From: Flemingiibacterium sp045586505
GTDB taxonomy: Bacteria; Bacillota; Clostridia; Oscillospirales; CAG-272
Direction of reading: 5' to 3'
DNA length: 64,000 bases
Assembly: GCA_045586505.1 (NCBI GenBank)
Contig: JAZNAL010000053.1
Location: forward strand, 61,004 to 125,003
Shown one piece after another: positions 30,704 through 40,503 of this stretch. Position numbers and translations under genes: made by a program. Position 1 is the stretch's first letter; each line of letters starts with the position of its first letter. The notes beneath the pieces are model-generated. The model saw nothing but the letters and a program-made list of their open reading frames with translations. It was not told where the DNA came from and did no database searches.

Positions 30704-33238
30704 ATGAAGATTTCATTCTCAACCCTGGGCTGTCCCGATTTTTCATGGACAGATATATGCTCACTTGCCAAGGACTTCGGATTCCACGGCATCGAGCTCC
30801 GCGGTCTCGGCAAGGACATCTTCTCCGTACACGCATCTCCCTTCTCGGAAAAGAATATAGATAAGACAATAGCACAGCTTAAAAAGCAGAAGCTGGAGAT
30901 CTGCTGTCTGTCCTCCGGCTGTGCACTCCGTTTTGCAGAAAAGCACGAGGAGACTATCGCCGAGCTTAAAGAGTACATAGCCCTTGCAAAGGCGCTGGGG
31001 ACTCCTTACATACGCGTACTCGGCGACCTCACCGCAGGCCCTACTACCGACTTCGATGACGAGAATGTTATCGGTCCCATGAAGCTGCTTGCGCCCATTG
31101 CCGAGGAGGCGGGCGTAACTCTGCTTATCGAGACCAACGGCGTATATTCCGACACAGCACGTCTTGCGGATGTGCTTGCCAAGATTGCAAGCGACAACGT
31201 TGCGGCTCTGTGGGACTTCAACCACCCCTACCGCTTTAACGGTGAGCTTCCCGAAACCACCATCACCAACCTTGGTGCGTTCATAAAGCACGTTCATATC
31301 AAGGATTCCGTGGAGGAAAACGGCAAGGTAGTCTATAAGCTGGTGGGCGAGGGTGATCTTCCCGCAATGGCTGATTACATGAAGGCGCTCCGTTCTCTCA
31401 ACTACGAGGGCTATATCTCCCTTGAATGGCTGAAGCAGTACGCTCCCGAGCTTTCCGACGCGGGTATCGTGTTCCCCCATTTTGCTCACTTTATGGAGCA
31501 GTATCTTGGCACCGCTCATGCGGCGGGACACCTTATTCCCAACAAGGCGGGCACGGGCATGTATGTATGGCCCAAGAATCAGCTTATTGATCTCACCTTC
31601 CCGCAGGTGCTTGACCGTATGTGCGAGGAGTTTCCCGATCAGTATGCATTCCGCTACACCGAGTGCGACTATACCAGAACCTACACCGAGTTCCGCGATG
31701 ATGTTGACACCTTCGCACGTGCGCTTATTTCCATGGGCGTCAAGCAGGGTGACCATGTTGCAATCTGGGCGACGAATGTTCCCGCATGGTACATCACCTT
31801 CTGGGCAACCGTCAAGATCGGCGCGGTGTTGGTTACCGTAAACACTGCATACAAGATCCACGAGGTTGAGTATCTGCTCCGTCAGTCGGACACCCATACA
31901 CTCGTTATGGTTGACAGCTATAAGGACTCCGATTACGTAAACATCATAAAGACACTTATCCCCGAGCTTGCGACTCATGAGGCAGGCAAGCCCATACACT
32001 CCCGCAAGCTGCCGTTCCTCAGAAACGTCATTACCGTAGAGTCAAAGCAGCCCGGCTGTATGACCTGGGAGCAGGCGCTTTCAATGGCTGAAAGAACTCC
32101 CATTGATGCGGTATACCGCAGAGCGGCGATGATAAACAAGCACGACGTCTGCAATATGCAGTACACCTCCGGCACCACGGGCTTCCCGAAGGGCGTTATG
32201 CTGACCCACTACAATGTTGTAAACAACGGTAAGGCAATCGGCGACTGCATGGATCTGTCCACCGCAGATCGCATGATGATCCAGGTGCCCATGTTCCACT
32301 GCTTCGGCATGGTGCTGGCAATGACCGCATCCATGACCCATGGCGTTACTATGTCACCTATTCCCGCGTTCTCCCCCAGAAAGGGTCTTGCGTGCATCAA
32401 CAAGGAAAAGATCACCGCGTTCCACGGTGTTCCCACCATGTTTATCGCAATGCTCGGTCACGAGGACTTCGACAAGACCGACTTCTCGTATATGAGAACG
32501 GGTATAATGGCAGGCTCCCCCTGTCCCATCAAGGTCATGGAGGAGGTCGTTGAGAAGATGCATATGCCTGAGATCTGTATCACCTACGGTCAGACCGAGG
32601 CATCTCCCGCTACCACCATGAGTAAGACCACCGACCCGCTGGAGCTTCGCTGTACCACTGTCGGACAGTCCATGTTCGCGGTGGAGACCAAGATCATCGA
32701 TCCCGAGACGGGCGAGGAAGTACCCGACGGCGTTGACGGTGAGTTCTGCGCCCGCGGATACAATATAATGAAGGGCTACTATAAGATGCCCGAGGCTACC
32801 GCAGCGGCAATCGATGCCGAGGGCTGGCTCCATTCCGGCGACCTTGCAAGACGTACTCCCGACGGATACTATAAGATAACCGGCCGTATCAAGGATATGA
32901 TCATCCGCGGCGGCGAGAATATCTACCCCAAGGAGATCGAGGACTTCCTTTATACCAACCCCAAAATCAAGGACGTACAGGTTATTGGCGTGCCCGACAA
33001 GCAGTACGGTGAGGAGGTCATGGCTTGCATCGTGCTTAATGAGGGCGAGGAGTCAAGCGAGACTGAGATGAAGGAATTCTGCCTTGCCAATATGGCAAAG
33101 CACAAGTGTCCCCGCTACATCCGCTTCGTTGAGGGCTTCCCCATGAATGCCGCAGGCAAGATCCTCAAGTACAAGATGCGTGAGGAAGCTGTGGAGTATC
33201 TGAAGCTTCAGGAAGATGCGTCGATAGTTACCGCGTAA
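30704..33238 (+). CDS. Two-domain fusion: sugar-phosphate isomerase/epimerase-like TIM barrel plus acyl-CoA synthetase
   Basis: 844 residues in one uninterrupted frame. Residues 1 to ~275 form a xylose isomerase-like TIM barrel with metal-site candidates LLIETNG (near 142), WDFNHPYR (169), HVHIKDS (196) and ISLEW (240). Residues ~300-844 form a complete ANL-family acyl-CoA ligase with YTSGTTGFPKG near residue 487, YGQTEASP near 627, LHSGDLARR near 708 and GRIKDMIIRGGENIYP near 727; the catalytic lysine lies in NAAGKILKYKM near 816. The start at 30704 follows AAGGAAAC. Each half looks active. I know of no established role for the combination. Confidence 0.9.
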   Translation: MKISFSTLGCPDFSWTDICSLAKDFGFHGIELRGLGKDIFSVHASPFSEKNIDKTIAQLKKQKLEICCLSSGCALRFAEKHEETIAELKEYIALAKALGTPYIRVLGDLTAGPTTDFDDENVIGPMKLLAPIAEEAGVTLLIETNGVYSDTARLADVLAKIASDNVAALWDFNHPYRFNGELPETTITNLGAFIKHVHIKDSVEENGKVVYKLVGEGDLPAMADYMKALRSLNYEGYISLEWLKQYAPELSDAGIVFPHFAHFMEQYLGTAHAAGHLIPNKAGTGMYVWPKNQLIDLTFPQVLDRMCEEFPDQYAFRYTECDYTRTYTEFRDDVDTFARALISMGVKQGDHVAIWATNVPAWYITFWATVKIGAVLVTVNTAYKIHEVEYLLRQSDTHTLVMVDSYKDSDYVNIIKTLIPELATHEAGKPIHSRKLPFLRNVITVESKQPGCMTWEQALSMAERTPIDAVYRRAAMINKHDVCNMQYTSGTTGFPKGVMLTHYNVVNNGKAIGDCMDLSTADRMMIQVPMFHCFGMVLAMTASMTHGVTMSPIPAFSPRKGLACINKEKITAFHGVPTMFIAMLGHEDFDKTDFSYMRTGIMAGSPCPIKVMEEVVEKMHMPEICITYGQTEASPATTMSKTTDPLELRCTTVGQSMFAVETKIIDPETGEEVPDGVDGEFCARGYNIMKGYYKMPEATAAAIDAEGWLHSGDLARRTPDGYYKITGRIKDMIIRGGENIYPKEIEDFLYTNPKIKDVQVIGVPDKQYGEEVMACIVLNEGEESSETEMKEFCLANMAKHKCPRYIRFVEGFPMNAAGKILKYKMREEAVEYLKLQEDASIVTA

Positions 33239-33404
33239 AATAAATAATAGAACAGGCGCAGCGGTGATATCCTTAAGTGCAAATCCCCGCAGCACCCATC
33301 AGCCATTGCCTTGTGCGGTGATGCCTTAACTGTTTGCAGCGGTGCGGAGAATATTATCCGTAACCGTTCGTTAATAAAAGTAAAATATTTTTTGGAGGTA
33401 TATA
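33239..33404 (+). other. Gene-free leader of pckA
   Basis: 166 bases with no ORF. It contains a degenerate direct repeat (GCGGTGATATCCTTAAG near 33261 and GCGGTGATGCCTTAACTG near 33316) and GC-rich segments able to pair. No clear promoter consensus is seen. The GGAGG ribosome site at 33393-33397 belongs to pckA. Confidence 0.4.
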
Positions 33405-34979
33405 ATGAAAACATTTACACCCGCTGATTTTGAAATCGCCGGAAACGGTACAGTCTACCGCAACGCTTCTGTTCCTTTTCTTGTACAAAAGGCGCTTGAA
33501 CGTAACGAAGGCGTCCTGTCTGATACAGGTGCCCTGGTTGTGGAAACCGGAAAGTACACCGGACGCAGCCCCGACGATAAATTTATCGTAGATACTCCTG
33601 CAGTTCACGATTCGATTGCATGGGGAAAGATCAATGTGCCGATTTCCGAGGAACGCTTTGCGTCTATCAAAGGAAAAATGCTTGCGTATCTGCAGGGTAA
33701 AGAGCTGTTCGTTTTTGACGGCTTTGCCGGTGCAGATCCGAAGTTCACACAAAAATTCCGCATTATCAATGAGTATGCAAGCCAGAATCTGTTTATCCAT
33801 CAGCTTCTGATCCGTCCGGATGAAAAACAGCTCGATGACTATGAGGCGGACTACACGATTATTGCCGCTCCCGGCTTCAAGTGCGTTCCCGAGGTTGACG
33901 GCGTACACAGTGAAGCGGCTATTATCATTAACTACGAAACCCATGAGGTTCTGATCGCAGGAAGCCAGTACAGCGGCGAAATCAAAAAGAGCGTGTTCTC
34001 TGTTATGAACTACGTTCTGCCGCAGATGGGCGTTTTACCGATGCATTGCTCTGCAAACATCGGTGATAACGGCGACAGTGCCGTATTCTTTGGTTTGTCC
34101 GGCACAGGCAAAACAACGCTGTCTGCTGACCCTGCCCGCAAGCTGATCGGCGATGATGAGCACGGTTGGTCTGAGGATGGCGTGTTCAATGTTGAAGGTG
34201 GCTGCTATGCTAAATGCATTGGACTTAAGCGTGAAAACGAGCCGGAGATTTTCGATGCTGTCAGATTCGGTACTTTGCTTGAAAACGTGATCCTTGATGA
34301 TAACGGAACTCCCGATTATGATGACGGCTCGCTTACGGAAAACACCCGTGCAGGATATCCCATCGACTTTATTCCTAACGCTGCCATTCCGGGCATCGGA
34401 GGTCAGCCTAAGACAATTATCTTCCTGACTGCAGATGCTTTTGGCGTATTACCGCCCATTGCAAAGCTGGATAAGGATATGGCTATGTACCACTTCGTTT
34501 CGGGATACACAAGTAAGCTGGCAGGAACGGAGAGAGGCATTACCGAGCCGCAGACAACCTTCTCCACACTGTTCGGTGCTCCCTTCTTCCCGATGAACGC
34601 ATCGGTCTATGCAACAATGCTCGGAAAGAAGCTCGAAGAAACAGGCGCAAACGTGTTCCTTGTTAACACCGGCTGGTGCGGCGGTGCGGCAGGTACCGTT
34701 CCGAGAATGAAGCTGAAATATACCCGTGCGATGGTATCTGCAGCTTTGGCGGGTGAGCTGAATGACGTGGAGTATACGCTCGATCCCATCTTCAATGTAT
34801 ATATTCCCAAGACCTGCCCGAATGTACCTGCGGAAATGCTGAATCCGAGAGATGTATGGGCAGACCAGGCGGCTTATACCGAGTCCGCACAGAAGCTCGC
34901 AAAGAAATTTGCGGAGAACTTTGCTGCCAAGTATCCTGATATGCCCGAAAACATCGCTAAGGCAGGCCCGAGAGGCTAA
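33405..34979 (+). CDS. pckA: Phosphoenolpyruvate carboxykinase (ATP)
   Basis: 524 residues, the usual ATP-PEPCK length. TGRSPDDKFIVD near residue 50, the kinase-1a P-loop GLSGTGKTTLS near residue 231, and metal-site/kinase-2 LIGDDEHGWS near residue 246. It interconverts oxaloacetate and PEP with ATP/ADP; in anaerobes it often runs toward oxaloacetate, conserving ATP. A second, unrelated GTP-type PEPCK lies at 60304-62085. Confidence 0.97.
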   Translation: MKTFTPADFEIAGNGTVYRNASVPFLVQKALERNEGVLSDTGALVVETGKYTGRSPDDKFIVDTPAVHDSIAWGKINVPISEERFASIKGKMLAYLQGKELFVFDGFAGADPKFTQKFRIINEYASQNLFIHQLLIRPDEKQLDDYEADYTIIAAPGFKCVPEVDGVHSEAAIIINYETHEVLIAGSQYSGEIKKSVFSVMNYVLPQMGVLPMHCSANIGDNGDSAVFFGLSGTGKTTLSADPARKLIGDDEHGWSEDGVFNVEGGCYAKCIGLKRENEPEIFDAVRFGTLLENVILDDNGTPDYDDGSLTENTRAGYPIDFIPNAAIPGIGGQPKTIIFLTADAFGVLPPIAKLDKDMAMYHFVSGYTSKLAGTERGITEPQTTFSTLFGAPFFPMNASVYATMLGKKLEETGANVFLVNTGWCGGAAGTVPRMKLKYTRAMVSAALAGELNDVEYTLDPIFNVYIPKTCPNVPAEMLNPRDVWADQAAYTESAQKLAKKFAENFAAKYPDMPENIAKAGPRG

Positions 34980-35120
34980 CTCCCGGAATACACAGTAACT
35001 GCGTTGACGATAACGGGAAAGAAGAATTTTCGCTGGCGTCAGCCTTCTTGATGGAACACCAAACAGCAAACCGATTTTGGTGTAAGGTTGTGGTTATCTG
35101 AATAAAGAAAGACTATAAGT

Positions 35121-35160
35121 AAAAGCTCCGCTTCACAAGCATTGATGAAGCGGGGCTTTT
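35121..35160 (+). terminator. Terminator of pckA
   Basis: AAAAGCTCCGCTTCA pairs with TGAAGCGGGGCTTTT. A further small hairpin ending in TTTTTT lies at 35184-35210. The 140 bases between the pckA stop and this hairpin hold nothing I recognise. Confidence 0.75.
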
Positions 35161-35214
35161 GCATATGTTAAATAATCAAGGATATCAGGCGAAAGCCTGC
35201 GCTGATGTTTTTTA

Positions 35215-35946
35215 TTACATAAGCTCTTCTATATAGCCTACATATTCGGGGGAGGCGAGAGCTTCGATTATCTCGCGGTGAGTCTTGTATTTCTTAAGAT
35301 CCTTACCGACCACGGTCAGGGAAACCGTGTACACGGACACGCCCGAGTTGTGGTAGGCGGGATTGGATTCGATATCATCGATACGAAGACCCAGAGCGCG
35401 TACCGTTGCGGTGAAATCGGGGAGCACCTGACGGCTTGAAAGCTCTAAATGTATCTCAAAGTGGTCGGAGCGGTTTTTGAGGAAGCGCTCGAAAGCGGGG
35501 AAGCGCGACAGGCAGATGATCAGCGCAAGGAAACCGATCAGCGTGACGCTGTAAAGACCCGCACCTGCGGCAATTCCGATGAGTGCGCATGCCCAAAGTC
35601 CCGCGGAGGTGGTTAAACCCTTGATCTGATTCTTGGAGCTGTAAAGTATGGAGCTTGAGCTGATGGTAGCCGCACCTACAAGTGCCGCCGCCGAGATAAG
35701 CGGAAATGCTACACCGTGCATATCGATAAGATAGATGTCGATCATGGTCGCACAGCAGGCGGCGAGTGAAACGAGCATGAATGTACGAAGTCCCGCCGCA
35801 TGACGCTTTGTGGCACGCTCACAGCCCAGCAAAGCGCCGAGAAATATGGCAATCAGCGGTCTCAAAAGCATGGACCCAAGGGTGAGCTGACCCGCCCACT
35901 CCCCAAGCAGCTTAACAATGGGATCCCCAATTTGAGTAAATATCAT
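35215..35946 (-). CDS. MgtC/SapB family membrane protein
   Basis: 243 residues from ATG 35946, just after GGAGG. Four to five hydrophobic helices make up the MgtC core, with the family pattern LRPLIAIFLGALLGCERATKRHAAGLRTFMLVSL near residue 29. The C-terminal ~85 residues form a soluble ACT-like domain (HFEIHLELSSRQVLPDFTATV). MgtC proteins modulate Mg2+ homeostasis and ATP synthase activity in pathogens; the role in commensals is unclear. It follows the antiporter in the same direction, with a hairpin between. Confidence 0.85.
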   Translation of the reverse strand: MIFTQIGDPIVKLLGEWAGQLTLGSMLLRPLIAIFLGALLGCERATKRHAAGLRTFMLVSLAACCATMIDIYLIDMHGVAFPLISAAALVGAATISSSSILYSSKNQIKGLTTSAGLWACALIGIAAGAGLYSVTLIGFLALIICLSRFPAFERFLKNRSDHFEIHLELSSRQVLPDFTATVRALGLRIDDIESNPAYHNSGVSVYTVSLTVVGKDLKKYKTHREIIEALASPEYVGYIEELM

Positions 35947-36052
35947 AAATACCTCCACAATCAAACAACTTCAAGCACATAGGCATAGCTTATGTGCTTT
36001 TCACAGCCCGCGCCTTGGCGCAAGCTCGCATCTCAGCTTGAAAACTCAGACG

Positions 36053-37447
36053 TCACCGCCTGAATTTATCTCTATAAAGTCCCGGTCGGGACAGAGCTTC
36101 CAACTGCTCCTCTGCGGCTTCGGTGAAAGCTTGCTCCTCAGCGCCCTGCGGGGGTATCACATGAGCATTCTGCTCACGGATCTTACGCACTCTGTCGATA
36201 AGCTCCGCCGCATCGGGGGGCGGTGCTTCGGGAATATCCTCGGCTCCGATGGAATGGGAGAGTGACAGCGACCATCTTGCAACAGGCGGTCCCACAAATT
36301 CATACAGTATGCAGGCAAAAAGCACCACTGTTTCAAGTGCTTCTCCGATTTCACCGCCGAGAGAACGTGCTCCCAGCGCCGCAAGACCGATCGCAACACC
36401 CGCTTGGGGTATCAGAGCCAAGCCGAGATAATTTCGTATTTCGCCGGGCTGACGTGTGATCGCGCTTCCCAGGAATGCTCCTGCGAACTTGGTGACAAGA
36501 CGAACTGCGAAATATACGACGCCGATAACAAGGAGTGAAACTCCCGCATAGGCTCCGCCGCTTGTCAGTGCGGAAAAATCGAAGTTGAGACCCGAGCGGA
36601 CGAAGAAGATGAGAAGCAGGGGCGGTGTGAAGTATGCCACCTGCAAAAACAGCTTGTTATCGCCGGTGAGATTTATGTAGACCGAGCCGATCGCCATACA
36701 TCCGAGAAGCGGCGAGACGTCAAGCAGGGCGCAGATGCCGCAGAAGGCGAAGAGTAAGCCGACAACTATGATAAGACGGTTATCCGTCGAGCGTCCGCCG
36801 AGGAAAAACTTCATGATAACGCCGAACACCGCACCGATAATGGCGGTAGCGATATTTTTGATGATCGGCAGGAGTACCGATGTGGCTTCAAAGCCGCCGT
36901 GGAGTGTGGAAAGCGCCACGGAGATCGCCACGCTGTAGGCGATGAGTCCCACCAGGTTGTCAAACGCCATGACCTGCAAAAGCGTATCCACAAATGCACC
37001 GCGTGCACGGGTCTGACGGATGGTCATCATGGTGGAGGTGGGGGCGGTGGCAGCCGCCAGAGCAGAGAGCACCACCGACAGCGAGAATTCAAGTCCCAGT
37101 GCAAAATGCAGGACACAGAACATTACCGCCGAAACGACGCACGCTTCCACAAGCGTGATTATCGCCGCCGGCAATCCACACCGCTTGAGGGCGGAGATCT
37201 TAAAGAATTCACCCACACCAAACGCGATAAACGCAAGGGAAATATCCGAGATAAAATCGGTGCCGTCGATGACGTTCTGCGGTATCAGATCAAAGCAGGC
37301 GGGACCTAAAAGTACGCCCACCACTATATACGCAGTAACATTCGGCAGCTTCAGCCGCTTGGTTATGCGCGTCATTGCAAAACCGCCCATCAGTATAAGT
37401 GAGATGGATATAATGACGGAGGCGGTGAGATTTTCGGTTATTGGCAT
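36053..37447 (-). CDS. Cation:proton antiporter, CPA2 (Kef/NapA-like) family
   Basis: 464 residues with about 12 membrane helices to residue ~400 and a ~65-residue charged cytoplasmic tail. Landmarks are ITKRLKLPNVTAYIVVGVLLGP near residue 27 and SALAAATAPTSTMMTIRQ near residue 130. The ion-binding pair of acidic residues in NapA-like proteins corresponds to VMAFDNLVGL near residue 160, with a single Asp (FDN) instead of DD, more typical of electroneutral exchangers. It probably exchanges Na+ or K+ for H+. TCGGAGG precedes the ATG. Confidence 0.86.
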   Translation of the reverse strand: MPITENLTASVIISISLILMGGFAMTRITKRLKLPNVTAYIVVGVLLGPACFDLIPQNVIDGTDFISDISLAFIAFGVGEFFKISALKRCGLPAAIITLVEACVVSAVMFCVLHFALGLEFSLSVVLSALAAATAPTSTMMTIRQTRARGAFVDTLLQVMAFDNLVGLIAYSVAISVALSTLHGGFEATSVLLPIIKNIATAIIGAVFGVIMKFFLGGRSTDNRLIIVVGLLFAFCGICALLDVSPLLGCMAIGSVYINLTGDNKLFLQVAYFTPPLLLIFFVRSGLNFDFSALTSGGAYAGVSLLVIGVVYFAVRLVTKFAGAFLGSAITRQPGEIRNYLGLALIPQAGVAIGLAALGARSLGGEIGEALETVVLFACILYEFVGPPVARWSLSLSHSIGAEDIPEAPPPDAAELIDRVRKIREQNAHVIPPQGAEEQAFTEAAEEQLEALSRPGLYRDKFRR

Positions 37448-37759
37448 TGCTATCCTCCGAGGGCATTTCTTATAAGATCTATCTAAAACAAAAGTTAACG
37501 GTTAATGTTGATATTATATACTATCGCCCCGTTCTTGTCAACTGTTTTTTATTATAAATATATGCTTTTTGTGTCAACAGTGCCATGTCCGCCGCTTTAG
37601 TATAATAATTTACAAAAACCACTTGTCATCGCCCCCCCTGTTGTGGTATAATAATTCTGTCCGAAAAATATTTGCGATAATTCGCTTACACCAGAGGACA
37701 TTATGCAAAAGGTTATACTCATAAAGTGCGAGTAATCCGATGTTTGGGAGGTACAAATC
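37448..37759. promoter_or_regulatory. Divergent promoter region, antiporter / yqeG operon
   Basis: Minus strand: TTGACA (37541-37536) and TATAAT (37518-37513), 17-base spacer, for the antiporter. Plus strand: TTGTCA (37623-37628) and TATAAT (37647-37652), 18-base spacer, for yqeG. A 10-codon frame with a ribosome site (ATG 37707) lies in the yqeG leader; I do not claim it is translated. Nothing else is seen. Confidence 0.7.
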
Positions 37760-38260
37760 TTGTTTTCAAAGCTTCTGCCGACTCACATTTACAAGGATAT
37801 ATACGAAATAACCCCCGACGCGATTAAAGCCGCCGGAATACGCGCGCTGATACTTGATATAGACAATACCCTTGTTACATACGACGACCCAAAGCCTACC
37901 GAGTCCGTCAAGACATGGCTTGATGCCATGCACGCTGCGGGTATTGCGACTGCGTTCGTGTCAAACAATCATGCACCGCGGGTGGAGAGCTTCTGCCAAG
38001 GACTTGGATGCTACTATCACGCCGATGCGGGAAAACCGTCGCGAAAGTACCTTTTTGAGGCGATGGCTCACATGGGCACGACTGTGTCCGATACCGCCTG
38101 CGTCGGTGACCAGCTTTTTACCGATGTACTTGCGGGCAAGCGTGCGGGGATGCGCGCATTTCTGGTGCCGCCGATAAAGGATAAGCGCACACTCTTTTTC
38201 CGCGCAAAGCGGCTACTTGAAAAGCCGTTTCTGCGGTTATATTATAAAGGCAAACAATGA
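37760..38260 (+). CDS. yqeG: YqeG-type HAD phosphatase
   Basis: 166 residues from a TTG start 8 bases after GGGAGG. HAD motif I is LDIDNTLVTYDD near residue 33, motif II Ser/Asn in FVSNN near 69, and motif IV VGDQLFTDVLAGKRAG near 116. The family includes mitochondrial Gep4, which dephosphorylates phosphatidylglycerophosphate, so a phospholipid role is possible. The stop overlaps aroE. Confidence 0.9.
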   Translation: MFSKLLPTHIYKDIYEITPDAIKAAGIRALILDIDNTLVTYDDPKPTESVKTWLDAMHAAGIATAFVSNNHAPRVESFCQGLGCYYHADAGKPSRKYLFEAMAHMGTTVSDTACVGDQLFTDVLAGKRAGMRAFLVPPIKDKRTLFFRAKRLLEKPFLRLYYKGKQ

Positions 38261-39132
38261 GGGAAAATAAGATGACAGATCGCTTAAAGCTGGCGGTACT
38301 CGGCTCGCCTATTGCACACAGCCGCTCACCTCAGCTTCATACATCCTTTGCAAACGACTGCGGTATATCCGATTTTTCATACGAGCGCATCGAAACCGAT
38401 TGTGCTTCCTTGCTTTCTACTGTCAACCGACTGAGATCAGAGGGGTACGACGGCTTCAACTGTACCATGCCGCTGAAAACCGATATGGCACTACTGGCGG
38501 ATTATCTCGGAGACGAGGCGCGTATACTGCGCTCCGTCAACACCGTGGTGGTGAAGGACGGCAAATTCCACGCGGACACCACCGACGGCGGCGGTATACT
38601 GCTGACTATATGCCGCGCTTGCGGTGAGACTGATAAGTCCCCCACAGAGTCCGTGAGAGGGAAGCGCGTCACCTTGCTCGGAGCGGGCGGTGCGGCAAGA
38701 TCGGCGGCGCTGTCGCTAAAAAATGCGGGAGCTAAGCTGACCATCCTTAACCGCACACTTGATTCGGCGTATTCGCTTCGGAATATGCTCGGTGTGGACT
38801 GCGAATGCCTGCCGCTTTCCGATAATGCGGCACTTTGCGGTGCGGCACGGAACTGCGATATACTGATTAACTGTACCGCCGCCGGTATGAGCGGCAAGCC
38901 GGAGTTCCAATCCCTTGAATTTGTGGACGAGCTTCCGTCAGATGCCCTTGTTATTGACGCGGTGTACGATCCGCTGGAGACAAGACTTTTAAAGAAAGCC
39001 GCCGCACGTGGAATTTGTGCCATGAGCGGGCTTTGGATGCTCGTATATCAGGGCGCCCTCGCCTTTGAAAAATGGTCTGGCGTGCTTCCGGATGAGGACG
39101 CCTGCGCGAGGGCGTTTGAGCTTATTAAATAA
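38257..39132 (+). CDS. aroE: Shikimate dehydrogenase
   Basis: 291 residues from the ATG that overlaps the yqeG stop; an in-frame ATG at 38272 preceded by GAGGG is an alternative. The substrate motif SPIAHSRSPQLH is near residue 17, the catalytic lysine in NCTMPLKTDM near 72 and the NADP loop LGAGGAARSAA near 137. It reduces 3-dehydroshikimate in aromatic amino-acid synthesis. With aroQ two genes on it forms a shikimate-pathway group. Confidence 0.94.
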   Translation: MRENKMTDRLKLAVLGSPIAHSRSPQLHTSFANDCGISDFSYERIETDCASLLSTVNRLRSEGYDGFNCTMPLKTDMALLADYLGDEARILRSVNTVVVKDGKFHADTTDGGGILLTICRACGETDKSPTESVRGKRVTLLGAGGAARSAALSLKNAGAKLTILNRTLDSAYSLRNMLGVDCECLPLSDNAALCGAARNCDILINCTAAGMSGKPEFQSLEFVDELPSDALVIDAVYDPLETRLLKKAAARGICAMSGLWMLVYQGALAFEKWSGVLPDEDACARAFELIK

Positions 39133-39149
39133 CAGGAGGAGATGAGCAT

Positions 39150-40046
39150 ATGTCAAATGCAAAGTTCGGCGTTGCGGGAAGCTCGGACAGCTTCTTTGCC
39201 GACGGAAAAAAGCACACCCATGAAGCTCCCGCATGGCTTGCGTCACGCGGTGTCGACGCCTACGAATATCAGGCGGGCAGGGGCATTATGGCAGGCGAGG
39301 CTTCCCTTCGCAAGGTGGGCGAGGAGGCTAAGAAGCACGGCATTTTAATGTCGCTTCACGCACCGTATTTTATCTCTCTGTCAAGCGTTGAGCTTGAAAA
39401 GCGGCTTGGCAGCATCGAATACATCAGAAAGAGTCTGTGGGCGGCTGACTGCCTTGGCGCAGACACTATTGTCGTCCATACGGGCAGTGCGGCGAAAATA
39501 AGCCGTGCGCAGGCGATGGAATATGCTTCGGATACGCTTTACAAGCTGTTTGAGGCGATAGAGGACACCCATATACGCATCGGACTTGAAACCATGGGCA
39601 AATTAAATCAGCTCGGTACCCTTGAAGAGGTGCTGACCCTTTGTAAGATCGATCCGCGCCTCTATCCGGTTGTGGATTTTGGTCATCTCAACTGCCGCGG
39701 ACGCTCCGAGAGCGGAGTTTTTGAAACGGCGGAGACGACTCCCACGGGCGGAGTGTTCAACTCAGCAGACGACTACCGTGCGGTGTTTGACAAGATCGCT
39801 AACACCCTCGGTGACAGGTATGCCCACACGCTCCATTGTCACTTTTCCAAGATCGAATACACAAAGCAGGGCGAAAAGCGTCATGTGAACTTTGCGGACG
39901 AGGGCTTTGAGCCGCCGTTTGAGCCGCTGATGGAAGCTATCGTCAAAGAAAACGTCTCGCCGCGCATTATCAGCGAGTCGGCGGGAATGCAGACCGAGGA
40001 TGCGGCGGCAATGAAGGAATATTATATCAGAATAAGGGGAAATTAA
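39150..40046 (+). CDS. Endonuclease IV-like TIM-barrel protein
   Basis: 298 residues. Metal-site residues in the endonuclease IV order: SLHAPYF near residue 68, VVHTGSA near 107, GLETMGK near 149, VVDFGHLN near 174, HCHFSKIEY near 230 and ISESAG near 281. This supports an AP endonuclease/deoxyribonuclease IV fold. The DNA-binding loops are not diagnostic by eye, and a sugar-phosphate isomerase relative cannot be excluded. It lies between aroE and aroQ and 1 base before aroQ. Confidence 0.8.
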   Translation: MSNAKFGVAGSSDSFFADGKKHTHEAPAWLASRGVDAYEYQAGRGIMAGEASLRKVGEEAKKHGILMSLHAPYFISLSSVELEKRLGSIEYIRKSLWAADCLGADTIVVHTGSAAKISRAQAMEYASDTLYKLFEAIEDTHIRIGLETMGKLNQLGTLEEVLTLCKIDPRLYPVVDFGHLNCRGRSESGVFETAETTPTGGVFNSADDYRAVFDKIANTLGDRYAHTLHCHFSKIEYTKQGEKRHVNFADEGFEPPFEPLMEAIVKENVSPRIISESAGMQTEDAAAMKEYYIRIRGN

Positions 40047-40047
40047 A

Positions 40048-40503
40048 ATGAAAATTCTCGTAATAAACGGTCCCAATCTTAATCTTACCGGTGAGCGTGA
40101 GCAGGGACACTACGGCACCGAAACACTGGATGTCATCAATGGCAGAATCGCCGACGAAGCAAGCAAGCTGGGTGTGGAGGTCGAATTTTATCAATCCAAC
40201 CATGAGGGCGCTATAATCGACCGACTCCATGCTTCCCGCGCGGCGGTAAATGGAGGTATCGACGCGATCATTATCAATGCGGGCGCGTATACCCATTATT
40301 CCTATGCCATCCGCGATGCCATTTCGGCGATCAAATTGCCGGTGGTTGAGGTACATATGTCGAATATCCATGCCCGTGAGGCGTTCCGCCATGAGTCGGT
40401 GATCACTCCCGTTTGCGTGGGACAGATCTGCGGCTTTGGCTGGTACAGCTATATTCTCGGACTTTATGCCGCCGCTTCCGCAGTAGGTAAGCGTAACGTA
40501 TAA
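40048..40503 (+). CDS. aroQ: 3-dehydroquinate dehydratase, type II
   Basis: 151 residues. NGPNLNLTGERE at residue 7 with catalytic Tyr in GHYG, then YQSNHEGAIID near 48, INAGAYTHYS near 74 and VEVHMSNIHAREAFR near 97. All are hallmarks of the dodecameric type II enzyme, which dehydrates 3-dehydroquinate to 3-dehydroshikimate, the AroE substrate. The stop overlaps trmO by one base. Confidence 0.96.
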   Translation: MKILVINGPNLNLTGEREQGHYGTETLDVINGRIADEASKLGVEVEFYQSNHEGAIIDRLHASRAAVNGGIDAIIINAGAYTHYSYAIRDAISAIKLPVVEVHMSNIHAREAFRHESVITPVCVGQICGFGWYSYILGLYAAASAVGKRNV

